Both the position numbers and the translations under genes were made by a program. A stretch of 64,000 bases of DNA from Dyella sp. A6. GTDB taxonomy: Bacteria; Pseudomonadota; Gammaproteobacteria; Xanthomonadales; Rhodanobacteraceae. The notes beneath the pieces are model-generated. The model did no database searches, was not told the DNA's origin, and saw only the letters and a list, made by a program, of their open reading frames with translations. Shown in pieces: positions 28,420 to 37,370 of this stretch. The stretch's first letter is position 1; the number at the start of each line of letters is the position of its first letter. The DNA lies in contig NZ_CP132911.1 of NCBI RefSeq assembly GCF_036320485.1, positions 1,488,001 through 1,552,000 on the forward strand. Reading direction: 5' to 3'.

Positions 28420-29043
28420 TCAGCGATTGTCGAGGGTGGCGCCGGTCAGCAGGCCGCGTGCCAGCATGCTGCAGCGCTTGCGATGCAACAGCAGCTGCCA
28501 CTGGCGGCCTCCGATCTGCTGCCAGAGCACGGCCGAGCGGACGCCGGCCAGCAGGCTGGCGCGCACCCGCTCGACGATGGCGCTTTGCTGCAGCAACTGC
28601 GGGTTGCCCGTCACCATCACCCGTGGCCGTAGCGTGGACAGGGTCGAGGCATAAAGCTCGGCGAGTCGACCGATGACCTGGGGCGAGCCCAGCCCGAAAT
28701 GGTCGACCTGGCGTTGTGCCGTGACGATGCCCTGCTGCAGTTGGTCCAGCAGGCCGTGGCGCGACGACAGGCTGCGTTCCAGTCTGAGCACGGTGACGGC
28801 CATGCGTGTCACGGCCATGTCGCGGCTGTTCTCGTCGAGCTGCGCGATCAGGGTGCGCAGGCCCAGTCGGACATTGCCGACATTGCCGTAGACCCCGACC
28901 ACGGATGGTGCGTCGATGCGGAACACACTCTGCAAGCTGGCTTCCAGCGCCTGTTCATCGCAGCGGCCCTCGTTGGCCAGCTGCTGGGCCAGGGCGGTGG
29001 CCTGGAACAGGCCGGCGAGAGCGAGTACCCGCTCCTCGGTCAT
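28420..29043 (-). CDS. hflD: High-frequency lysogenisation protein HflD homolog
   Basis: A 207-residue mostly helical protein of the HflD (YcfC) family, peripheral to the inner membrane. Family landmarks are LALAGLFQATALAQQLA at the start, LERSLSSRHGLLDQL in the middle and RVRASLLAGVRSAVLWQQIGG near the end. E. coli HflD binds the lambda CII activator; its housekeeping role is unclear. The ATG at 29043 is preferred; a GTG at 29061 would add 6 residues and overlap mnmA. It follows mnmA directly, the conserved mnmA-hflD pair. Confidence 0.92.
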   Translation of the reverse strand: MTEERVLALAGLFQATALAQQLANEGRCDEQALEASLQSVFRIDAPSVVGVYGNVGNVRLGLRTLIAQLDENSRDMAVTRMAVTVLRLERSLSSRHGLLDQLQQGIVTAQRQVDHFGLGSPQVIGRLAELYASTLSTLRPRVMVTGNPQLLQQSAIVERVRASLLAGVRSAVLWQQIGGRQWQLLLHRKRCSMLARGLLTGATLDNR

Positions 29044-29053
29044 GGCAAAGGCA

Positions 29054-30196
29054 TCAAACACCGTCGTTTCGCTCTTGTTTCAAGGGGGAGTGTTTCAAGG
29101 GAGGTGGCAGGCCGCCGAAGGCCGCATCGGTGGCAGCGATCACGGCGCCGCCGAGACAGGTCTCGCCGTCGTAAAGCACGACCGACTGCCCGGGCGTCAC
29201 CGCGCGTTGCGCCGTGTCGAAATGGATCTCCAGGCGATCGGCATGCACCGTGACTTCGCAGTCCTGGTCGGCCTGGCGGTAACGGGTCTTGGCCGTGCAG
29301 CGGAATGATGCGGCCGGCGGCTTGCCGGCAACCCAGGTCGGTGTCTCGCTGCGCAGGTGGTGCGAGTCCAGCCAGTGATTCGCGTTGCCCTGGGCCACGT
29401 ACAGCACGTTGCTGGCGACATCCTTGCCTACCACGTACCAGGGCTCGCCGCTGGCATCCTGACGTCCGCCGATGCCCAGGCCGTTGCGTTGGCCCAGGGT
29501 GTAATACATGGCGCCCTGATGCTCGCCGACCAGGACGCCGTCCGGCCTGCGCATCTCGCCGGGGCGAGCCGGAATGTACTGGCTCAGAAACCCGCGGAAG
29601 TCCCGCTCGCCGATGAAGCAGATGCCGGTGGAGTCCTTCTTGGCATGCGTCGGCAAACCGGCCTCGCGCGCCATGCCGCGCACCTGCGATTTCTCGATCT
29701 CGCCGACCGGGAACAGGGTGGCCGCCAACTGCGACTGGCCCAGTGCATGCAGGAAATAGGTCTGGTCCTTCGAGACGTCCACCGCGCGCAGCAGACGATA
29801 CATGCCATCACGACAGTCGACGCGGGCGTAGTGACCGGTGGCGATCTTTTCGGCGCCGAGCGAGCGGGCCTCGTCGAGAAAGGTCTTGAACTTGATCTCG
29901 CGATTGCAGAGCACGTCCGGGTTGGGCGTGCGACCTGCACGGTATTCGTCGAGGAAATGTGCGAACACGCCATCCCAGTAGGCCGCAGCGAAGTTGCGCG
30001 CATGGAACGGGATGCCGAGTTGTCCGCATACGGCCAGGGCATCCTTGCGATCGGCATCGGCAGTACAGGGGCCGTAGCGGTCGTCCTCTTCCCAGTTCTG
30101 CATGAACAGGCCTTCGACCTGGTAGCCACGCTGCTGCAACAGCAGGGCGGCGACCGAGGAGTCGACGCCGCCGGAAATGCCCAGCATCACTTTCAT
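29054..30196 (-). CDS. mnmA: tRNA 2-thiouridylase MnmA
   Basis: A 380-residue enzyme that thiolates U34 of Glu, Gln and Lys tRNAs. It has a PP-loop ATP motif [13 protein letters not shown] at residues 4-16, the catalytic Cys in [12 protein letters not shown] (about 101) and the second Cys in [12 protein letters not shown] (about 198). The start at 30196 (MKVMLG) is the family start; the frame open to 30442 runs through nudJ. It overlaps the nudJ stop by 4 bases, so nudJ-mnmA-hflD are one leftward operon. Confidence 0.97.
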   Translation of the reverse strand: MKVMLGISGGVDSSVAALLLQQRGYQVEGLFMQNWEEDDRYGPCTADADRKDALAVCGQLGIPFHARNFAAAYWDGVFAHFLDEYRAGRTPNPDVLCNREIKFKTFLDEARSLGAEKIATGHYARVDCRDGMYRLLRAVDVSKDQTYFLHALGQSQLAATLFPVGEIEKSQVRGMAREAGLPTHAKKDSTGICFIGERDFRGFLSQYIPARPGEMRRPDGVLVGEHQGAMYYTLGQRNGLGIGGRQDASGEPWYVVGKDVASNVLYVAQGNANHWLDSHHLRSETPTWVAGKPPAASFRCTAKTRYRQADQDCEVTVHADRLEIHFDTAQRAVTPGQSVVLYDGETCLGGAVIAATDAAFGGLPPPLKHSPLKQERNDGV

Positions 30197-30717
30197 GGTG
30201 TATCCGGGCCAGGGATCCATCGGAGCGTGTCCAGCGGCAGCCGCGAACCGGCCAGCCAGGCATCGATGCTGAGCAGCACCAGCGGGCTGCGCAGACGGTC
30301 GCCCAGTGCCTCGATCTCGTCCCGGGTGAGCCAGAGCGCTTGCCGGATGCCGTCGTCGAGCGGGCGCGCCGGCTCGTGGCTCAGTGCGCGCGCCGCGAAA
30401 CTGAAACGCATGACAGCCTCGCCGTGCTCGGTGCTGCGCCACTGATGCACGCCCACCAGGGTCGTTATCTCGACGGTCCAGCCGGTTTCTTCCAGTGTTT
30501 CCCGGGCGGCGGCGGCGACCAGGCTTTCGCCATCGTCCAGGTGACCGGCAGGCTGGTTGTAGGCAAGGCGGCCGTTCACCTCTTCTTCCACCATCAGATA
30601 ACGCGCGCCGTCGGTGACGATCGTCGCCACGGTGACATGCGGGCGCCAGCGCTCGTTGGGGGGTGGGGATGGCACGATGCGGAGCAGACGGGACTGGAAA
30701 AGTGTGTATTGTGCCAT
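30193..30717 (-). CDS. nudJ: Nudix phosphatase NudJ-like
   Basis: A 174-residue Nudix hydrolase. The Nudix box [23 protein letters not shown] (about residues 58-80) is intact, with all catalytic Glu residues. [20 protein letters not shown] and the C-terminal [16 protein letters not shown] match E. coli NudJ (YmfB), which hydrolyses nucleoside triphosphates and thiamin pyrimidine pyrophosphate. The protein is about 20 residues longer at the N-terminus than NudJ, so the ATG at 30717 may be early. It overlaps mnmA as in other gammaproteobacteria. Confidence 0.92.
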   Translation of the reverse strand: MAQYTLFQSRLLRIVPSPPPNERWRPHVTVATIVTDGARYLMVEEEVNGRLAYNQPAGHLDDGESLVAAAARETLEETGWTVEITTLVGVHQWRSTEHGEAVMRFSFAARALSHEPARPLDDGIRQALWLTRDEIEALGDRLRSPLVLLSIDAWLAGSRLPLDTLRWIPGPDTP

Positions 30718-30761
30718 TACCTAGGGGCGCGTGCCTCGGCTGGAATGGTGTTGCCGCGGCG

Positions 30762-30767
30762 TATAAT
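30762..30767 (+). promoter_or_regulatory. Candidate -10 element of the clpS promoter
   Basis: A consensus TATAAT lies 28 bases before the clpS ATG in the 78-bp gap shared with nudJ. The -35 region is poor; TGGAAT with a 15-base spacer is the best match. Confidence 0.5.
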
Positions 30768-30795
30768 CGGCATCGAAACCTTCCCCAGAGACGAT

Positions 30796-31122
30796 ATGGC
30801 GCACGAACCCGAACACGAGCATGGCAACGGTCACGGTCTGGCCGTGGAAACCTCGCGCCCCGAGGTGATGCGGCCGCCGTTGTTCCAAGTGGTGCTGCTG
30901 AACGATGATTTCACCCCGATGGACTTCGTGGTCGAAGTACTGCGCAGTTTTTTCGGGCTTGACCAGGAACGTGCGGTGCAGGTGATGCTTCATGTGCATA
31001 CTCGTGGTAAGGGTGTGTGCGGCGTCTTCACCCGCGAGGTGGCGGAGACCAAAGTGACCCAGGTGAACGAATATTCACGCGCTCATCAGCACCCTTTGTT
31101 GTGCACTATGGAAAAGCTCTGA
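30796..31122 (+). CDS. clpS: ATP-dependent Clp protease adaptor ClpS
   Basis: A 108-residue N-recognin that delivers N-degron substrates to ClpAP. After a disordered His-rich N-terminus (about 25 residues) come [18 protein letters not shown] (the Asn-Asp-Asp substrate pocket) and [19 protein letters not shown], both family-defining. The ATG at 30796 follows CAGAG; the upstream open frame is nudJ antisense. clpA follows after 62 bases, the standard pair. Confidence 0.96.
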   Translation: MAHEPEHEHGNGHGLAVETSRPEVMRPPLFQVVLLNDDFTPMDFVVEVLRSFFGLDQERAVQVMLHVHTRGKGVCGVFTREVAETKVTQVNEYSRAHQHPLLCTMEKL

Positions 31123-31184
31123 GCGCCCCCATTTCGTAGCAATCGCGGCAGTACCGCACAGCTACCCAAGCGGAGAAGGTCCGG

Positions 31185-33458
31185 ATGTTCAGCAAGGATC
31201 TCGAAGTCACCATCGGCCATTGCTACAAGCAGGCCCGTGAGCAACGCCATGAATTCATGACGGTGGAGCACCTGCTGCTGGCGCTCACCGAAAATCAGTC
31301 GGCGCTCAGTGCCCTGCGGGCCTGCGGTGTCGATCTGTCGCGCCTGTCGGCCGACCTGGAAAAGATCATTGCCGAGACGGTGCCGGTGCTGCCCCACGGC
31401 GACGAGCGCGACACCCAGCCCACGTTGGGTTTCCAGCGCGTGCTGCAGCGGGCGGTCTACCACGTGCAGTCCTCGGGGCGGAAGGAGGTCACCGGCGCCA
31501 ACGTGCTGGTGGCGATCTTCGGCGAAAAGGATTCGCATGCGGTGTACTTCCTGCACCAGCAGGAGATCACCCGGCTGGACGTGGTCAACTACATTTCCCA
31601 CGGCATCGCCAAGATCGGCGACGAGCCGGCAGTCGGTGCACCGGGTGCCGCCGAACGCGAAGGCGAAGAGGGCGGCGAAGGCAAGGGCAACCCGCTCAGC
31701 GAATACGCCAACAACCTCAACGAGTTGGCGCTGGAAGGCCGGATCGACCCGCTGATCGGTCGCCAGGACGAGATCGAGCGCACCATCCAGGTGCTGTGCC
31801 GCCGGCGCAAGAACAACCCGCTGTACGTGGGCGAGGCCGGCGTGGGCAAGACGGCCCTGGCCGAAGGTCTGGCCAAGCGCATCGTGGACGGTGAAGTGCC
31901 GGAAGTGCTGGAGAATGCCACGATCTGGGCGCTGGACCTGGGCGCACTGGTGGCCGGGACCAAGTACCGCGGCGACTTCGAAAAGCGCCTGAAGGCGGTG
32001 ATCGGCCAGCTCAAGAAGCAGCCGGGGTCGATCCTTTTCATCGACGAGATCCACACCATCATCGGTGCCGGTTCGGCGTCGGGCGGAACCATGGATGCCT
32101 CGAACCTGATCAAGCCGATGCTGGCCTCGGGCGAGTTGCGCTGCATCGGTTCCACCACCTTCCAGGAGTTCCGCGGCATCTTCGAGAAGGACCGCGCGCT
32201 GGCCCGTCGCTTCCAGAAGATCGATGTGGTCGAGCCCTCCGTGGCCGAAAGCATCGAGATACTCAAGGGGCTGCGCAGCCGCTTCGAGGAACACCACAAC
32301 GTCACCTATACCAACGAGGCGCTGAAGGCCGCGGTCGATCTGTCGGTCAAGCACATCCCGGATCGCCTGCTGCCGGACAAGGCCATCGACGTGATCGACG
32401 AGGCGGGCGCACGCCAGCGTCTGCTGCCGGAGGACCAGCGCACCGGCACGGTCGACGTGGCCGAGGTGGAATACATCGTCGCGAAGATGGCGCGGATTCC
32501 GGCCAAGCAGGTCTCGGCCTCCGACCGCGATGTCCTGAAGAATCTCGAGCGCAACCTGAAGATGGTGGTGTTTGGCCAGGACGCGGCGATCGAGGCGCTT
32601 GCCGCGTCGATCAAGATGGCCCGTTCGGGTCTGGCCGATCCGTCCAAGCCGATCGGCAGTTTCCTGCTGGCCGGTCCCACCGGTGTGGGCAAGACCGAGG
32701 TCACCAAGCAGCTGGCGATGCAGCTCGGTATCGAGATGATCCGCTTCGACATGTCCGAGTACATGGAAGCGCACTCGGTATCGCGCCTGGTAGGTGCGCC
32801 TCCCGGCTACGTCGGCTTCGACCAGGGTGGCCTGCTTACCGAGGCGGTGACCAAGCATCCGCACGCCGTGCTGCTGCTCGACGAGATCGAGAAGGCGCAT
32901 CCGGACGTGTTCAACATCCTGCTGCAGGTGATGGACCATGGTGTGCTGACGGACACCAACGGCCGCGAGGCGAATTTCAAGAACGTGGTGCTGGTGATGA
33001 CCACCAATGCCGGTGCGGCGCATGCGTCGCGGCGCAGTATCGGCTTTGTCGCCCAGAGCCACGTGACCGATGCGATGGAAGTGATCCGTCGCACGTTTAC
33101 GCCGGAATTCCGCAACCGGCTGGATGCGGTCATCCAGTTCAATGCGCTGGATTTCGAGCACATCCTGCGTGTGGTGGACAAGTTCCTGATCGAGCTGGAA
33201 GCCCAGCTGGCCGAGAAGCATGTCGCTCTCGATGTCGACGCCGATGCGCGCCGCTGGCTGGCCGAGCACGGTTTCGACCCGCAGATGGGTGCGCGGCCGA
33301 TGGCTCGTGTCATTCAGGAAAAGGTGAAGCGCGCGCTGGCCGACGAGCTGCTGTTCGGCAAGCTTGCCGACGGCGGCAAGGTGGCGCTGGGCGTAAAGGA
33401 TGGCGAACTGCAGGTGGTCACCGAAGCCGCCGAAAAGGTGCCGGCGGTCGTCGAGTAA
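31185..33458 (+). CDS. clpA: ATP-dependent Clp protease ATP-binding subunit ClpA
   Basis: A 757-residue AAA+ unfoldase partner of ClpP. It has an N-terminal ClpN repeat domain (about 1-145), AAA1 with Walker A GEAGVGKT (about residue 217) and Walker B ILFIDEIHT, and AAA2 with GPTGVGKT (about 498) and LLLDEIEKAHPDVFN. No long middle coiled coil, which separates it from ClpB. GGAGAAGG precedes the start. It ends 48 bases before a terminator shared with infA. Confidence 0.97.
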   Translation: MFSKDLEVTIGHCYKQAREQRHEFMTVEHLLLALTENQSALSALRACGVDLSRLSADLEKIIAETVPVLPHGDERDTQPTLGFQRVLQRAVYHVQSSGRKEVTGANVLVAIFGEKDSHAVYFLHQQEITRLDVVNYISHGIAKIGDEPAVGAPGAAEREGEEGGEGKGNPLSEYANNLNELALEGRIDPLIGRQDEIERTIQVLCRRRKNNPLYVGEAGVGKTALAEGLAKRIVDGEVPEVLENATIWALDLGALVAGTKYRGDFEKRLKAVIGQLKKQPGSILFIDEIHTIIGAGSASGGTMDASNLIKPMLASGELRCIGSTTFQEFRGIFEKDRALARRFQKIDVVEPSVAESIEILKGLRSRFEEHHNVTYTNEALKAAVDLSVKHIPDRLLPDKAIDVIDEAGARQRLLPEDQRTGTVDVAEVEYIVAKMARIPAKQVSASDRDVLKNLERNLKMVVFGQDAAIEALAASIKMARSGLADPSKPIGSFLLAGPTGVGKTEVTKQLAMQLGIEMIRFDMSEYMEAHSVSRLVGAPPGYVGFDQGGLLTEAVTKHPHAVLLLDEIEKAHPDVFNILLQVMDHGVLTDTNGREANFKNVVLVMTTNAGAAHASRRSIGFVAQSHVTDAMEVIRRTFTPEFRNRLDAVIQFNALDFEHILRVVDKFLIELEAQLAEKHVALDVDADARRWLAEHGFDPQMGARPMARVIQEKVKRALADELLFGKLADGGKVALGVKDGELQVVTEAAEKVPAVVE

Positions 33459-33506
33459 GCGAGAGGGTGCCGGCTGGCAGTGCCCAGCTGGCACCTGCAT
33501 CGGGCA

Positions 33507-33543
33507 AAGCAAAAGGGCCGCGCACAGCGCGGCCCTTTTGCTT
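33507..33543. terminator. Bidirectional terminator between clpA and infA
   Basis: A perfect 17-bp stem (33507-33523 with 33527-33543) with a 3-base loop; T-rich on both exits. The arm AAGCAAAAGGGCC is identical to the one after ftsH at 17799. Confidence 0.92.
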
Positions 33544-33559
33544 GAATCGAGTCCCGCGA

Positions 33560-33778
33560 TTACTTCATGCGGTAGGTGATGCGGCCCTTGGTCAGGTCGT
33601 ACGGCGTCATCTCGATCTTGACCTTGTCGCCAGTCAGGATGCGGATGTAATGCTTGCGCATGCGGCCGGAAATATGGGCGATCACCACGTGACCGTTTTC
33701 CAGTTGCACGCGGAACATGGTGTTGGGCAAGGTCTCGAGGACCGTGCCTTCCATTTCGATGACGTCGTCTTTGGCCAT
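33560..33778 (-). CDS. infA: Translation initiation factor IF-1
   Basis: A 72-residue S1/OB-fold factor that occupies the ribosomal A site during initiation. The sequence starts [11 protein letters not shown] and contains [26 protein letters not shown], which is close to universal. The start at 33778 gives exactly 72 residues; the 16 upstream codons in frame are not coding. It is convergent to clpA. The infA/clpA neighbourhood is conserved in gammaproteobacteria. Confidence 0.98.
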   Translation of the reverse strand: MAKDDVIEMEGTVLETLPNTMFRVQLENGHVVIAHISGRMRKHYIRILTGDKVKIEMTPYDLTKGRITYRMK

Positions 33779-33874
33779 GTGTTCCCAGGGGCTGCGGGCA
33801 GCCGTCGTGGCTGCGTAAGCGGGCAATTATGCCACGACCCGACGAATGGTTAAAGATTCATCAGTCCGCTCGTT

Positions 33875-34150
33875 TCAGCGGAAGTGTTCGTCCAGCTTGC
33901 GCTGGATTTCCTGCTCGACCATGCCTTTCAGCGGCGCCAGCATCAGGCCCAGCTCAGCGCTTACCCTGACCTGGTCGGGCGATACGCTGATGCCTCCCTT
34001 CACGCCAGGGCGGGAGAACGCGAGGGTGTCGCCCTCCCAGTGGCTTTGCATGCCGAATTTCTCGCGCATGCGTTCGGCCACTTTTTCTACGACCGCACGC
34101 GCGTCGGCCAGCGGAAGGGTGTGGGGGCGGCGGATGTCGATGCTGGGCAT
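33875..34150 (-). CDS. Polyhydroxyalkanoic acid system family protein
   Basis: A 91-residue protein of the family annotated as a putative polyhydroxyalkanoate-system protein: MPSIDIRRPHTLP, then VVEKVAERMREKFGMQSHWEGDTLAFSRPGVKGGISVSPDQVRVSAELGLMLAPLK. The fold is a small START/coenzyme-Q-binding-like layout by pattern. No PHA synthase is nearby and many hosts of this family make no PHA, so the name is weak evidence. The start at 34150 is preceded by GGACT; the longer frame to 34330 is not supported. Confidence 0.8.
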   Translation of the reverse strand: MPSIDIRRPHTLPLADARAVVEKVAERMREKFGMQSHWEGDTLAFSRPGVKGGISVSPDQVRVSAELGLMLAPLKGMVEQEIQRKLDEHFR

Positions 34151-34247
34151 GTGGGAGTCCTGAAGGCGGGGGCCACATGATACGGGAGACCCGGCTGCAA
34201 GATGCCGGGCGTCTGCTAGAGTGCCGGGATCAGAAAGCGGCCCATCC

Positions 34248-35027
34248 ATGCGCATCGAGTTCACCCATTCCGCCCGAGAGAGCTTTTCGTGGACGCAGGC
34301 GCGGTTGCGCATCGGCAGCGCCCCGGACAACGACCTGATACTGGCTGCGGATCAGGCCAGCCCGCATCACCTGTGCATCGAGCAGGATTCTCGCGGTCTC
34401 GTGCTGCGTGTCCTGCCGCCGGCCGGTCGCATCTACGTGAACGCACGCCCGGTCCGTGAGCGGGCACTGCTCCGTGTCGGCGACATCCTGAGCATTGGCA
34501 CCTGCCGCATGCAGCTGTGCGCCGATGAGGATCCCGCCGTACGCAAATTGCCGGCAATCGCCCAGCGCCAGCGCTGCACCGTGGCATTGCGTGCCGTGGC
34601 CGGCCCGCTGTCGGGCCGTGTCTGGCCGTTGCGCGAACGACTCGAGCTCGGACCCGACGGGACAGTGCCGCTGGAGCTGCCGCAGGGCGAGACCGGTTCC
34701 ATGCGCATCAGCTGGCGTGACGATGGGCAACTGGTGCTGGATACCGGCAGTCAGGTGTCCTCGCGCTATCCGTTGTACCTCAACGGGTGTTCGCTGAAGC
34801 GTCCGCTGCCATTGGCGCCCGGCGACCAGCTTGGCCTGGGCATGCACCGTTTTGTCATCGATGCGCCCGGCATGCAGCCGGAACCGGAGATCGTGCTTGC
34901 CGAACCGGTTGCCCGGAAAGCCCTGCCGGAAGATGCGGCCGGCCCGCGGGGCGAAGTCTGGTGGCTGATCGTCACGGCGGCGCTGATCGCATTGATCATC
35001 GCATTGCTGCTGGTCGTGCGCTTCTGA
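34248..35027 (+). CDS. FHA-domain membrane-anchored protein
   Basis: A 259-residue protein. Residues about 20-90 form a forkhead-associated domain (LRIGSAPDNDLILAADQASPHHLCIEQ, phosphothreonine-binding Arg/Ser/His pattern; VNARPVRERALLRVGDILSIG). Residues about 115-215 look like a second, diverged FHA-like unit (NGCSLKRPLPLAPGDQLGLG). One transmembrane helix lies at about 239-258, at the C-terminus, so the FHA part faces the cytoplasm. No Ser/Thr kinase or type VI secretion gene is in the window. The ATG at 34248 is preferred over GTG at 34221. Confidence 0.82.
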   Translation: MRIEFTHSARESFSWTQARLRIGSAPDNDLILAADQASPHHLCIEQDSRGLVLRVLPPAGRIYVNARPVRERALLRVGDILSIGTCRMQLCADEDPAVRKLPAIAQRQRCTVALRAVAGPLSGRVWPLRERLELGPDGTVPLELPQGETGSMRISWRDDGQLVLDTGSQVSSRYPLYLNGCSLKRPLPLAPGDQLGLGMHRFVIDAPGMQPEPEIVLAEPVARKALPEDAAGPRGEVWWLIVTAALIALIIALLLVVRF

Positions 35028-35119
35028 AGCAGACGTTGCCGGATGTGCCGAATCGCCATTGACGGCCGAGCGTTGCGGCACGCCATAATGCGGCCAGTGC
35101 AATCACGGGAAGCTCAGCG

Positions 35120-36205
35120 GTGAGTCAGGTCTGGAATTTCAGCGCGGGTCCGGCAGCCTTGCCGCGGCCGGTACTCGAACGTGCGCAGCGCGAGCTGCTG
35201 GACTGGGAAAGTAGCGGTGCTTCGGTGATGGAACAGTCGCACCGGGGCAAGCGCTTCATCGCTATGGCCGAGCGGGTCGAGGCCGACCTGCGCAGCCTGC
35301 TGGCGATTCCTGACGATTATGCCGTGCTGTTCCTGCAGGGCGGCGCCACCCAGCATTTCGCGCAGATCCCGATGAACCTGGCCGGCGAGGGCGGCTGTGC
35401 CGACTATGTGGTCAATGGCCACTGGGGCGCCAAGGCCGCCAGCGAAGCCGCACCCTACGTGCGAGTGAATGTCGCCGCCAGCAGCCAGTCCGATCACTAT
35501 CTGCGCCTGCCGCCGCGTTCCACCTGGACCCTGGATCCGAACGCGGCCTATGTGCATTACACGCCGAACGAGACGATCCATGGCGTGGAGTATCACGACG
35601 TTCCCGATGTCGGAAATGCGCCGCTGGTGGCCGACATGTCCTCCAGCATCCTTTCCGGCCCGCTGGACGTGTCGCGCTTTGGCCTGATCTACGCCGGTGC
35701 GCAGAAGAACATCGGGCCGTCGGGGCTGGTGCTGATGATCATCCGCCGTGATCTGCTGCAGCGGGCATCCCGGCCGATGGCCAAGATTTTCCGTTATGCC
35801 GAGCATGCGGCTGCCGACTCCATGCTCAACACGCCCAATACCTGGGGGTGGTACCTGGCCGGACTTACCTTCCAGTGGCTGAAGGACCTGGGCGGGCTGG
35901 CGGCGATGGGCGAACGCAACCGCATCAAGGCGGAACGCCTGTACGCGGCGATCGACGGCTCGGGCGGCTTTTACCGCAACCCGGTGGATGTGGCCGCACG
36001 CTCGCGCATGAATGTGCCGTTCACGCTGCACGACAGTACGCTGGACACAGACTTCCTGCGCGAATCCGAAGCGGCCGGTCTGCTGGCGCTGAAAGGTCAC
36101 AAGGCGCTGGGCGGCATGCGTGCATCGCTGTACAACGCGGTTCCGCTCGAGGCGGTCGATGCGCTGATCGGCTTCATGCGCGACTTCGCAGCCAGACACG
36201 GTTGA
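35120..36205 (+). CDS. serC: Phosphoserine aminotransferase
   Basis: A 361-residue PLP enzyme converting 3-phosphohydroxypyruvate to phosphoserine and also acting in pyridoxal phosphate synthesis. The N-terminus NFSAGPAALP and the Schiff-base Lys in YAGAQKNIGPSG (about residue 196) are diagnostic. GTG is the start codon at 35120. It heads serC-pheA-aroA, a known mixed-function arrangement in gammaproteobacteria. Confidence 0.97.
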   Translation: MSQVWNFSAGPAALPRPVLERAQRELLDWESSGASVMEQSHRGKRFIAMAERVEADLRSLLAIPDDYAVLFLQGGATQHFAQIPMNLAGEGGCADYVVNGHWGAKAASEAAPYVRVNVAASSQSDHYLRLPPRSTWTLDPNAAYVHYTPNETIHGVEYHDVPDVGNAPLVADMSSSILSGPLDVSRFGLIYAGAQKNIGPSGLVLMIIRRDLLQRASRPMAKIFRYAEHAAADSMLNTPNTWGWYLAGLTFQWLKDLGGLAAMGERNRIKAERLYAAIDGSGGFYRNPVDVAARSRMNVPFTLHDSTLDTDFLRESEAAGLLALKGHKALGGMRASLYNAVPLEAVDALIGFMRDFAARHG

Positions 36206-36281
36206 AACGGGAGACATCGGGCCTGCTCTCAGGCATCATGACGACTCACTATTTGGACGGCTTTACCGCCAGATAAACGAT

Positions 36282-37370
36282 ATGAGCGAAACCAAGACTT
36301 CGTTGTCCGATGTGCGCCAGCGCATCGACAGCATCGACCGGCAGATCCAGGAGCTGATCTCCGAACGTGCCAACTGGGCACGCGAGGTGGCCAAGGTGAA
36401 GGGCGAGGGCCTGTCGGCCATCGACTATTACCGCCCCGAGCGCGAGGCCCATGTGCTGCGCATGGTGGTGGACCGCAACCAGGGTCCGCTGTCCGATACC
36501 GAGATGGTCCGGCTGTTTCGCGAAATCATGTCGTCCTGCCTGGCGCAGGAAGATCCGCTGAAGATCGGCTACCTCGGTCCCGAGGGCACCTTCAGCGAGC
36601 AGGCCGTGCGCAAGCATTTCGGCCACGCGGCCTATGGGCTGCCACTGGGCAGCATCGAAGAGGTGTTCCAGGAAGTGGCCGCCGGCCACGCCGACTTCGG
36701 CATCGTGCCGGTGGAGAACTCGGGGCAGGGCATGATCCAGATGACCCTGGACATGTTCCTTACCTCGGATGCACGCATTTGCGGAGAGGTGGAACTGCGG
36801 GTGCACCAGTGCCTGCACTCCATGGCCGGCCGGCTGGAGGACATCCGGCGTATCTATGCGCACGCGCAGTCGCTGCAGCAATGCAAGACCTGGCTGCGCA
36901 TGAATTTGCCCGATGTGGCGTGCGAGGCGGTCAGCAGCAATGCCGAGGCCGCCCGGGTGGCGCGTCATGCCGACGACGTGGGCGCCATCGCAGGCGAAAC
37001 GGCCGGCAAGGTCTACGGGCTGAAGACCCTGGCCACGGGCATCGAGGACCGTGCCGACAATACGACCCGTTTTCTGGTCATCGGGCGCTCGCTGTTCCCG
37101 CCTTCGGGCAACGACCGCACATCGCTGCTGGTCACCGTGAACGACAAACCAGGCGCGCTCTATGACGTGCTCAGTCCGTTTGCCAAACATTGCGTCAGCC
37201 TCAATCGCATCGAGTCGCGTCCGGCGCACTCGGGCAAGTGGCAATACGCTTTCTTCATCGATATATCCGGTCACATCCAGGACGAGACATTGCAGGCAGC
37301 CGTGAAGGAAATCGAGCAATCCGTGGCGCAGCTTCGCGTACTCGGTTCCTACCCTGTGGCGCTGCCGTGA
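36282..37370 (+). CDS. pheA: Chorismate mutase / prephenate dehydratase (P-protein)
   Basis: A 362-residue bifunctional enzyme of phenylalanine synthesis. It has a chorismate mutase AroQ domain (about 5-90, RQRIDSIDRQIQELISERA), prephenate dehydratase (about 97-275, GYLGPEGTFSEQA and the catalytic NTTRF) and a C-terminal ACT domain (about 288-362). The GAL and ESRP motifs (KPGALYDVL, RIESRP) indicate phenylalanine feedback binding. It begins 76 bases after serC; its stop overlaps the aroA GTG start. Confidence 0.97.
   Translation: MSETKTSLSDVRQRIDSIDRQIQELISERANWAREVAKVKGEGLSAIDYYRPEREAHVLRMVVDRNQGPLSDTEMVRLFREIMSSCLAQEDPLKIGYLGPEGTFSEQAVRKHFGHAAYGLPLGSIEEVFQEVAAGHADFGIVPVENSGQGMIQMTLDMFLTSDARICGEVELRVHQCLHSMAGRLEDIRRIYAHAQSLQQCKTWLRMNLPDVACEAVSSNAEAARVARHADDVGAIAGETAGKVYGLKTLATGIEDRADNTTRFLVIGRSLFPPSGNDRTSLLVTVNDKPGALYDVLSPFAKHCVSLNRIESRPAHSGKWQYAFFIDISGHIQDETLQAAVKEIEQSVAQLRVLGSYPVALP

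Noticed and set aside
31086..33512. An 808-codon minus-strand open frame opposite clpA
   Set aside because: The same effect of high-GC third positions; clpA on the other strand has all ClpA motifs.
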